NCBI GenBank assembly: GCA_030150795.1
Contig: JASLFF010000488.1
Coordinates: 1-6,716 of the forward strand
Length of the DNA: 6,716 nt
Reading direction: 5' to 3'
Source of the DNA: Terriglobales bacterium
Lineage (GTDB): Bacteria; Acidobacteriota; Terriglobia; Terriglobales; Gp1-AA117
In this document: in pieces, positions 1-5,207 of the stretch
Layout: each line of letters begins with the position of its first letter
Numbering within the stretch: position 1 is the stretch's first letter
Made by a program: the position numbers and the translations under genes
Notes under the pieces: model-generated
The model's input: only the letters and a program-made list of their open reading frames with translations
What the model was told of the DNA's origin: nothing
The model's database searches: none

Positions 1-2
1 CC

Positions 3-146
3 CAATCAAAAGGCACCATCAAGAGTGTGCAGGGCTTACTCAGGCATTCCCGAACAAGCACCACAACAGATATTTATATGCAAGAAATCCCAGAAGATAC
101 TAGGACAACAATCAACGCAATTAGCCGAGAACTGCGCATGCAGTAA
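3..146 (+). CDS. Tyrosine recombinase, C-terminal fragment (5' end outside window)
   Basis: Open from the left window edge to TAA at 144-146, giving 47 codons. The stretch LLRHSRTSTTTDIYMQEIPE is the end of the catalytic domain of tyrosine recombinases/phage integrases. His15 of the visible part is the second active-site histidine, and Tyr25, ten residues later, is the nucleophile that makes the 3'-phosphotyrosyl DNA link. The tail ending SRELRMQ is charged, as is usual after the tyrosine. The protein would cut and rejoin DNA at att sites. It is on the opposite strand to the integrase at 1500-2724 and differs from it in the active-site region (LLRHSR...DIYM against LLGHSS...EHYAPF), so it belongs to another recombinase subfamily. 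The visible part is AT-rich (22 G+C in 61-120). Whether the missing upstream part is intact cannot be seen. Confidence 0.85.
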   Translation, partial: QSKGTIKSVQGLLRHSRTSTTTDIYMQEIPEDTRTTINAISRELRMQ

Positions 147-434
147 GTCTGGATCGGGAACGGGATCAATTCTGGACTTCAGTATTGAAGTTCCTCCACA
201 TCCAACGACACTCATCGCTTCAAGTACATGAAGCTCCATCCGAAAACCATTGAACCCCCGCTCAACACACCCCTTGGAACTGAGTGACAACAAAATCAAA
301 TTTTCAACTCAGTAACCTCTTCCATGCCATGGAAGAAGTCAATCAACTAGGGGACTTCCCATGATCTCTGGTTTGTTTGTGGAGACCTCTGGTTTGCGGC
401 GGTGTGGTGGAGCTGAATAAGTGTAAGGAAAGAT
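147..434. other. Intergenic stretch with palindrome, no supported gene
   Basis: These 288 bases separate the recombinase stop from the 131-aa unknown gene. No reading frame here looks like a protein. The stretch contains the 19-base palindrome at 318-336, a looser inverted pair (ACTGAGT at 279-285 and ACTCAGT at 307-313) and a short imperfect direct repeat around CTCTGGTTTG near 364 and 387. It probably holds the promoter of the gene at 435, but I could not pick a convincing -35/-10 pair. Confidence 0.5.
318..336. promoter_or_regulatory. 19-base perfect palindrome, candidate operator
   Basis: Arms TCTTCCATG (318-326) and CATGGAAGA (328-336) are exact reverse complements around a single central C at 327. 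Nine paired positions with a one-base centre cannot form a useful RNA hairpin loop, so a binding site for a dimeric DNA-binding protein is the better reading. It lies about 100 bases ahead of the start at 435 and about 170 bases after the recombinase stop. Function as an operator is inference. Confidence 0.45.
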
Positions 435-830
435 ATGATGCGACGGAGCATGAATGTAACACAACAACAACTCAGAGCAGAGCAGAGTGAAGAACGTGCA
501 AGAGATTTAGAACACGCTTTAAATCTTCTCGCCAATGAAATAGTTATTTGGTTTGCATCTTACGCAGACATAAACAATACAGTGCACAAGTTCGGCGTTG
601 GAGTGGCCATGAACGTGCCGATTGAGCAAAATCTAGTCAATCTTTTTCGGGATTCGCCGGCCGATATTGAAGATCGACCGATTGTATTTTGGAGTAGTCA
701 GTTTGAAAACAAACATATATTTATAAACGCTTATAGTCTCGAAAAATTTAAAGAGTTGCCGCAAGCACTTGATAATGAAGATGAACCGGACCTGGAACGC
801 ATTCTCCAGAATGTTTTTAGCGGAGGTTGA
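435..830 (+). CDS. Hypothetical protein, 131 aa, AT-rich island gene
   Basis: I do not recognise this protein. The start ATG at 435 is preceded at a spacing of five by AAGGA (425-429), a good ribosome binding site; a second ATG follows directly at 438. The N-terminal third (about residues 8-36) is rich in Q, E, R, L and A and is probably one long helix or coiled coil. The middle is mixed alpha/beta with hydrophobic segments too short for membrane spans (IVIWFASYA, VGVAMNVPI), and the C-terminus is acidic (DNEDEPDLERIL). There is no signal peptide and no clear motif. Base composition differs from the right half of the window: 24 G+C in 541-600 and 21 in 721-780, against 34 in 2641-2700. This fits recent acquisition as island cargo. 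The good ribosome site, length and lack of a convincing competing frame support a real gene. Confidence 0.65.
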   Translation: MMRRSMNVTQQQLRAEQSEERARDLEHALNLLANEIVIWFASYADINNTVHKFGVGVAMNVPIEQNLVNLFRDSPADIEDRPIVFWSSQFENKHIFINAYSLEKFKELPQALDNEDEPDLERILQNVFSGG

Positions 831-846
831 CGATGTAGTCACATCG
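831..846 (+). other. Small hairpin directly after the stop of the 131-aa gene
   Basis: CGATGT (831-836) and ACATCG (841-846) pair perfectly across the loop AGTC, beginning at the first base after the TGA at 828-830. No run of T follows, so it is not a textbook intrinsic terminator. It may mark or protect the 3' end of the transcript. Confidence 0.35.
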
Positions 847-1165
847 TACATCCGAAAGCGGCGTCCAATTAACTCAATATCCTGATACGCTCGTGCATTT
901 TATGCAACCTATTAGCAAAAACGATGTCCAACAGCTAAATGCGGGAGCTGTTCTGTCCCGGTTACTCTAATTCATGATTGTCCCACGCTAGTCTGATCTC
1001 ACCATCGGGTTGTGCATACGGCTTCCGACTGCGGGATCTGACAGCCGCCTTATCGTTAGCAGATGTAGCCGCTCGTTAACGGTTATGCGATGCAATAACC
1101 TCGCATTTTCGCGAAGATGGCCGTCTGAACGCAGTTGTATTTTATTGCAAAGAGTGGAAGTTTTA
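847..1165. other. Gene-poor stretch between convergent genes
   Basis: This is the convergent gap between the plus-strand 131-aa gene and the minus-strand helix-turn-helix gene. No long frame is convincing. A 22-codon frame from ATG 902 to TAA 968-970 reads MQPISKNDVQQLNAGAVLSRLL and looks protein-like, but it has no ribosome site and stops at once. At 1081-1106 two inverted repeats overlap: GGTTAT/ATAACC (1081-1086, 1095-1100) and ATGCGA/TCGCAT (1085-1090, 1101-1106). Neither is followed on either strand by a clear T tract. The stretch may be debris of earlier cargo. Confidence 0.4.
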
Positions 1166-1435
1166 TCAGCCGGCTTTCCGCAATCGCCGGTGCACGCGGT
1201 GGGCAACGCTCTCGGGAATACGCAGTGTAGTGTAAGCGCGTTTCCTCCGGCCACTAGTGCGTTCCCGCTGGCCTATCTCGATGACATCAGGCTCGTTGCC
1301 AAATAACCGCCGAATGGTCCTCGGACTTAGCTTCCACAATTCGCAGAGGTCCTGCACCGAGTAATGCTTTTCGGTGCTTCTGTCGTCCTCACCTGGCGCC
1401 GTCTGGCCGGTCGGTAGTCGATGAATGCTGACCAT
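1166..1435 (-). CDS. Excisionase-like helix-turn-helix protein, 89 aa
   Basis: A small basic DNA-binding protein. After a polar N-terminus of about 23 residues comes YSVQDLCELWKLSPRTIRRLF (about 25-45), a MerR/excisionase-type helix-turn-helix in which the second helix carries the basic SPRTIRRLF. A short beta wing follows (VIEIGQRE, RRKRAYTTLRIP) and then a final helix ESVAHRVHRRLRKAG. Size and fold type match recombination directionality factors and small helix-turn-helix regulators found with tyrosine integrases. It lies 64 bases beyond the integrase pseudogene on the same strand, so the two were probably cotranscribed, and it likely steered excision or repressed the element. The ATG at 1435 has no clear ribosome site, which could mean translation depended on the upstream gene. 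No disruption is visible. A simple repressor role is the main alternative. Confidence 0.75.
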   Translation of the reverse strand: MVSIHRLPTGQTAPGEDDRSTEKHYSVQDLCELWKLSPRTIRRLFGNEPDVIEIGQRERTSGRRKRAYTTLRIPESVAHRVHRRLRKAG

Positions 1436-1499
1436 GTGCAGAATCTAGAACAGGAAAAAAGTTGGGGCAAAACCGCTTGTCGCAACGGAGCCCGGGAAC

Positions 1500-2724
1500 T
1501 CACTGGATTCGCTCGGTGAGCGATTTCGGTGCCCCGGCAGAGCCATCCGAGGGCGACATTTTTCTCGAGTGAACCTCACTTGAGGTTTGGTCGTTCCAGG
1601 CGCGTTTTACTGCATGGGTGAGCTGGAGCTGCCGCGCCTTACAGAATGGGGCGTAGTGCTCTTCGGTAATTTTGACGGAGGAGTGCCCGAGCAGTTGCGA
1701 GACCTGATCCATCGTGTTTCCCGCCAATAAGAGCTCGACCGCAAACGTGTCGCGAAACATATGGGCATGGCAGCGTTTGGGCAATCCGTCTTCCCCGCAA
1801 ATATCGGCCAGCTTGAACAGCTTCCAATACGAACGTTCGTAGCCTTTTCGTGCGCTGCGCGGGTCGCCATGGCCGGACCAGAAGAAATACTTGGGATTGT
1901 CGTTGGGTAGCTCGCGCAGTTGCTCGGCCACCTCGGGTGGAATGACGACATAGACGGGCACATCCGTCTTGGCGCGATAGAGAAAGATCTGGTCATCGCC
2001 GTCGGCACTTTTGCTGAGCCGCGTCCGTTCCAGCGTCACCGCATCCAGGATGGCGAGGCCAGACCAGCGCATCAACAAGGTGAGCACGCGCATTTTGGTT
2101 CCCCGCTCCTTGCAGCCGGGTCCGTTGTAGGTGTAGTGGAAGCTGGCGGCGACGATCTTTTCAAATTCCTGCGGGCGGAAGTAGTCGGTCGGTTTGCTCT
2201 TCTTTGCTTTCGGCTTCTTCATGTCTTTCATCGGATTGGCGCGCAGGTATTGTTGTTGAACGCAAAAGGCTAAAAATGAATGCAACATTTCGTGCTTGCG
2301 GCGAGTGGTATTCGGGGAATTGCCCCAGCTGGCGCGTAGCGCCGTCAGGTGCGGAGGGCGTAGTTGCTTGAACTCTCGCACGTGCTCTTTCCCCAAAAAT
2401 GGGACCATCTCCGTTCGAGCACGGTGCGGTACTTGCGCAGTGTTTCGGCTTCGAGACCGCGGGCCTTTTGATCTCCCCGAAACAGCTTGACCGCCTCTTC
2501 GATCGAGGGTGGTTCTACCCGGGGTCCGCCATCGGGATCGCATTCTTCCTGCATCCGCCGGGCGATCTTTTCCGCCTGCTCCCAACTGCCGGTCTTGGCC
2601 GTCTGGCGGACATATTGGTCATTGGGCAGGGTTCCCTGGATCCATTTCGGGCAATGCAGCGGCGCCAGTTGATGTCGTCGCGGTGGTCACAATTTTTGAG
2701 GTGTCGGCAGTAAACGCTAAGCAT
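1500..2724 (-). pseudogene. int: Tyrosine site-specific integrase, broken by two frameshifts
   Basis: Three minus-strand frames join into one integrase. Frame one starts at ATG 2724 (MLSVYCRHLKNCDHRDDINWRRC), frame two continues with CPKWIQGTLPNDQYVRQ and ends ...VLERRWSHF, and frame three runs LGKEHVREFKQLRP to TGA at 1500. The breaks lie at about 2654-2656 and in the T5 run (minus strand) at 2395-2399. Restoring one base at each gives 1227 bases, 408 residues plus stop, a normal integrase length. Order: Cys/His-rich N-terminus, SAM-like core-binding domain (about 75-160), catalytic domain (about 185-375). In the restored numbering I see the beta-hairpin Lys253 (AKTDVP), His322-x-x-Arg325 (HMFR), His348 (LGHSS) and nucleophile Tyr358 (EHYAPF). 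The first catalytic Arg, expected in a motif like SGLR, is absent: the text is SGLAILDAVTL (Ala225, Leu227). It points away from the adjacent tRNA-Phe. Sequencing error could mimic the frameshifts but would not explain the missing Arg. Confidence 0.85.
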
Positions 2725-2727
2725 CGG

Positions 2728-2733
2728 CTCTCC
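2728..2733 (-). promoter_or_regulatory. Ribosome binding site fixing the integrase start
   Basis: GGAGAG on the minus strand lies three bases ahead of ATG 2724. This close match to the anti-Shine-Dalgarno complement supports 2724 as the original integrase start. It also shows that the 2585 start of the long third frame is not the real beginning of the gene. Confidence 0.6.
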
Positions 2734-2811
2734 ACGTCAGTCGTGAATTACGGCGACGTTAGTGGAGGGGCAAGATTCGCGCCAATCGGGAGGTCGCGAA
2801 CTCGGCCTCGG

Positions 2812-2833
2812 TTGTACACAGCTTGTACACAGC
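2812..2833. repeat. Tandem 11-base direct repeat in the integrase upstream region
   Basis: TTGTACACAGC occurs twice back to back (2812-2822, 2823-2833) with no mismatch, each copy holding the palindromic core TGTACA. The 11-base period is close to one helical turn, so two bound protein units would sit on the same face of the DNA. Position between the tRNA 3' end and the integrase start fits integrase arm-type sites or an operator for the helix-turn-helix partner. Both functions are inferred. Confidence 0.6.
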
Positions 2834-2845
2834 CGAAAGACGATC

Positions 2846-2861
2846 AAAAAAGGGCATTTTT
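2846..2861 (-). terminator. Weak candidate 3' end signal after tRNA-Phe
   Basis: About 15 bases beyond the tRNA CCA end, the minus strand reads AAAAATGCCCTTTTTT: a five-pair A-T stem around TGCCC ending in six T. The stem is too weak for a classical intrinsic terminator, but the T run could help end the tRNA transcript. It lies inside the presumed element, so the original chromosomal terminator would have been displaced. Confidence 0.25.
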
Positions 2862-2875
2862 ACTGGGTTTTCAAA

Positions 2876-2951
2876 TGGTGGCCAGGGACGGAATCGAACC
2901 GCCGACGCCAGCCTTTTCAGGGCTGCGCTCTACCAACTGAGCTACCTGGCC
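2876..2951 (-). tRNA. tRNA-Phe (anticodon GAA)
   Basis: A complete 76-base cloverleaf. The acceptor stem GGCCAGG (2945-2951) pairs with CCTGGCC (2880-2886), the discriminator is A at 2879, and CCA is encoded at 2876-2878. The D arm is GCTC/GAGC with loop AGTTGGTA. The anticodon stem CAGCC/GGCTG carries loop CTGAAAA, anticodon GAA. The T arm GGCGG/CCGTC, with one G-T pair, encloses TTCGATT. It decodes phenylalanine codons UUC and UUU. The gene is intact although an integrase pseudogene follows its 3' end, as expected when the inserting element supplies a matching copy of the tRNA tail. Confidence 0.97.
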
Positions 2952-3027
2952 ATTTCGGGTGGGTTACATACATACGTGCATCTTCGGTGGGACCGGCTGA
3001 AGATTATGTGCGTACGGAACGTTTTCG

Positions 3028-3056
3028 ATTATAACAACCCCGCTGAATTCCCTCAA
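3028..3056 (-). promoter_or_regulatory. Sigma70-type promoter of tRNA-Phe
   Basis: On the minus strand a perfect -10 TATAAT (3028-3033) lies 17 bases after TTGAGG (3051-3056), which matches four of six bases of the -35 consensus. Transcription would start near 3020, leaving a leader of about 70 bases before the mature tRNA at 2951 for RNase P to remove. Nothing else on this strand begins here, so the tRNA is the target. The promoter lies in the 144-base gap after the oxidase gene. Confidence 0.7.
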
Positions 3057-3095
3057 ACCAAAATCCCGGCGGGCGAATAGCGAGTCGCGTCATCT

Positions 3096-4253
3096 TCAAT
3101 ATACAGCCCGATTTTGCGCCGTCTGCTTTGCCGCGAGTGAAAAACGCGGTTCGCCGGGAGCGCCATGCAGGATTCGCTGGCTCAGGTACTCTCCCAGCGC
3201 GGGGCCATGTTTGAAGCCGTGTCCGGAACCTCCGCCCGCGATCCAGACATTCTCGAACTCAGGATGGCGGTCGATCAGGAAATCGCCGTTCCAGGTATTT
3301 TCATATTGGCATACGCGCGTTTCGACAATAGGCGCGTGCTCCAACGCGGGTATATGTTCCCGCAAATATTTCCGCAAGCGATCAACGGAAGATTCTGCTA
3401 CCACACGCGTACCTGTGTCCGGATTGAAGCGCTCACCGTGTAGGTCAAAAGCTATCTTAAATCCGCGTCCCTCAATATCAGGTAGTGCATAAGGCAGTCC
3501 TGGATGGGTACGATGCAGCCACACCGGCATCCTGGGCGGTCGAAAATCCGCGCTACCCGACGGCGCTCCTAGAAAAAATACTTCCTGCCTCGTTGGAAAT
3601 ATCCGATCGCCCAATAGCTCAGGAAAAATCTTGGGTAGCCACGGGCCGCAACAGAAGACGAACGTTCCCGCAGAAATCGACTCACCCGTGCCGGTTTTGA
3701 TCTGCGCCAGCTTTCCATGGCCGGAAGGCGCTTCTACGGCTATTGGCAGATATTCCACGCCACTCCCAACCAACTCTTTCACAAGCGTTTGGACCGCCTC
3801 GCGAGCCAGCAGAAGTCCGCTATTCGGCTCCAGCACGCCCCATGTGACATTGTGGAAACGGAGTTGCGGCCAGCGCCGCGCAATATCTTCAGCCGTGAGT
3901 TCTTCGCGCTCGACTCCAGCCTGTGCCAGCACGCTACACAAACTTTTTAAATATGCATCGTCGGCATTGCTCAGCCAGAGCACGCCGGTCTGGCGGAAAA
4001 TTTCTCGCCCGACGCGTGCGGCAAAGTCGCACCATAGCGGCAATGATCGCTTAGCCCAGCGCGTGTAAAGCTCATCTGGGCCGTATCCCATGCGGATCAC
4101 GCGCGTTTCGCCGCCAGAGCTAGCGCGGCTATTGGCTGGTCCATAGGCATCCAGCAGGACAACGGATGCGCCGCTGCGGCGTAGGAAGTGCGTTGTCCAT
4201 GCGCCAAAAGTACCCGCGCCGACAATGGCAAAATCGTATGTTTTGTTCGTCAT
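3096..4253 (-). CDS. FAD-dependent amine oxidase, monomeric sarcosine oxidase-like (DAO family)
   Basis: A cytoplasmic flavoenzyme of 385 aa that would oxidise a secondary amine or amino acid to an imine and pass electrons to O2, giving H2O2. The FAD-binding Rossmann motif is at residues 11-16 (VGAGTFGAW), ending beta strand two at Asp35. SSGGETRVIRMGYG (45-58) has Arg51 and Arg54 at the places of MSOX Arg49/Arg52. RVCQYENT puts Cys315 exactly at the MSOX covalent-FAD cysteine, and GSGHGFKHG gives His345 and Lys348, also at family positions. Lys266 in GFKIAFD corresponds to the O2-activating Lys265, but Asp270 stands where MSOX has His269, so the substrate may differ. Sarcosine, N-methyl amino acids, pipecolate and proline-like substrates are all possible. 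It starts 20 bases after the reductase stop, without a clear ribosome site, so coupling to the upstream gene is likely. Family call is firm, substrate open. Confidence 0.9.
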   Translation of the reverse strand: MTNKTYDFAIVGAGTFGAWTTHFLRRSGASVVLLDAYGPANSRASSGGETRVIRMGYGPDELYTRWAKRSLPLWCDFAARVGREIFRQTGVLWLSNADDAYLKSLCSVLAQAGVEREELTAEDIARRWPQLRFHNVTWGVLEPNSGLLLAREAVQTLVKELVGSGVEYLPIAVEAPSGHGKLAQIKTGTGESISAGTFVFCCGPWLPKIFPELLGDRIFPTRQEVFFLGAPSGSADFRPPRMPVWLHRTHPGLPYALPDIEGRGFKIAFDLHGERFNPDTGTRVVAESSVDRLRKYLREHIPALEHAPIVETRVCQYENTWNGDFLIDRHPEFENVWIAGGGSGHGFKHGPALGEYLSQRILHGAPGEPRFSLAAKQTAQNRAVY

Positions 4254-4273
4254 TTTGTGATGGCTGCTAATTG

Positions 4274-5197
4274 CTACTTTGCGGTGCCGGCCCTATAGAC
4301 AAGCTGCGCCGTCACCAAGTCTTCCAGTGCGCAACCCACGCTCTTAAACAATGTAATTGACTCCGCATTCGTGCGCGCCGTTTTTTTACCGGCGGCAATT
4401 TCGTGCAGATCGCCAATGATATGCGAACGATCGATAACCTTATTTTTAATGGGTATAAGCAAGTCCCCGGCTTCCTGAAGCGCGCCATCATAAGAATCCA
4501 CCACTACGCGAGCACGCTTCACTGTAGTGTCATCAACCTCGCGTGTCTCGGGTTGAAACGCTCCTACTAAATTGAGGTGGGAGCCCGGACGCAGCCAATC
4601 ACCGTCGAATAATGGCGTTGGCGATGTAGTGCAGGTGCAGATCACATCCGACTCTCTCGCCAAAGTCTCGGCATTCGTCGGCTCAATATGAATGCCCAAT
4701 TCACTCTTCATTTTTTCGCAAAATGCCGAAACGTCAGAGCGTCCCGATCCGCAAACCAGAAATCGCCTGAACTTCCGAACATGCGGAAGGGCCGCAAAAT
4801 GCGCCCTCGACTGTCTGCCGTTGCCAAAGATACCAAGGGTTGTCACATCCTTGCGTGCAAGCAGGTCGGTTGCAACAGCGCAGGTCGCGGCAGTCCGCAC
4901 GTCCGTAAGATATTCCGCTTCCATTCTCGCCAGAGTGATGCCCGTCTGAGGATCAAGCAGTTCGTAAACAGCCCGCACGCCCGCTTTCTCACTGACGCTC
5001 ACAAGCTTTACCCCGGCGGCTGGCAGCGCACTGTCATAGCAGGGCATGATCAGCAAAATCGCATGATCCATCTTCAGCGCGGTCCGCACCGGCATATGGA
5101 GTTCAGCAAAGTCCCGGGAAAATGCTTCCCTGATGACGCGAATCACGTCGTCAATGTTGATGGCATGGCGGACTTGGTCTTCTGAATAGACACGCAT
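4274..5197 (-). CDS. Ornithine cyclodeaminase/mu-crystallin family NAD(P)-dependent enzyme
   Basis: A 307-aa protein of the family that includes ornithine cyclodeaminase, alanine dehydrogenase (archaeal type), ketimine reductase and pyrroline-2-carboxylate reductase. Substrate-side motifs are MPVRTAL (Arg38), GVKLVSV (Lys64) and TDVRTAA (Arg101), placed like Arg45, Lys69 and Arg112 of the Pseudomonas cyclodeaminase. The Rossmann motif is GIFGNGRQSRAH (122-133), binding NAD(P). EVDD (220-223) holds the likely catalytic Asp. ITLFKSVGCALEDL (281-294) is the usual C-terminal signature. I chose ATG 5197: it gives the MRVYSEDQVR beginning typical of the family and follows the TPR stop by 10 bases. 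A start at 5290 would add 31 unrelated residues read from the TPR gene in another frame. It lies in a tight cluster with the oxidase downstream. Cyclodeaminase and imine reductase roles cannot be separated from sequence alone. Confidence 0.88.
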   Translation of the reverse strand: MRVYSEDQVRHAINIDDVIRVIREAFSRDFAELHMPVRTALKMDHAILLIMPCYDSALPAAGVKLVSVSEKAGVRAVYELLDPQTGITLARMEAEYLTDVRTAATCAVATDLLARKDVTTLGIFGNGRQSRAHFAALPHVRKFRRFLVCGSGRSDVSAFCEKMKSELGIHIEPTNAETLARESDVICTCTTSPTPLFDGDWLRPGSHLNLVGAFQPETREVDDTTVKRARVVVDSYDGALQEAGDLLIPIKNKVIDRSHIIGDLHEIAAGKKTARTNAESITLFKSVGCALEDLVTAQLVYRAGTAK

Positions 5198-5207
5198 AGA
5201 CCGAAAT

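Noticed and set aside
36..299. Minus-strand 87-aa frame
   Set aside because: It runs antisense through the clear recombinase C-terminus, is rich in Cys and Ser without pattern, and has no family look.
279..313. ACTGAGT/ACTCAGT inverted pair as a hairpin or operator
   Set aside because: Seven-base arms with a 21-base loop are weak and extend no further; chance is likely.
1010..1306. Plus-strand 98-aa frame
   Set aside because: It overlaps the helix-turn-helix gene antisense and lacks any recognisable motif or ribosome site.
1..1499. Second att copy matching the tRNA-Phe 3' end
   Set aside because: I looked for the CCA-end and T-arm sequence in this part by eye and found no match on either strand.
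2400..2585. N-terminal 60 residues of the long integrase frame (start at 2585)
   Set aside because: This text (RSRWRTPGRTTLDRR and so on) is out-of-frame reading; the integrase-like sequence in this interval lies in the neighbouring frame.
2509..3080. Plus-strand frames across the tRNA and integrase start
   Set aside because: They include reverse-strand tRNA text and antisense integrase text, with no protein-like features.
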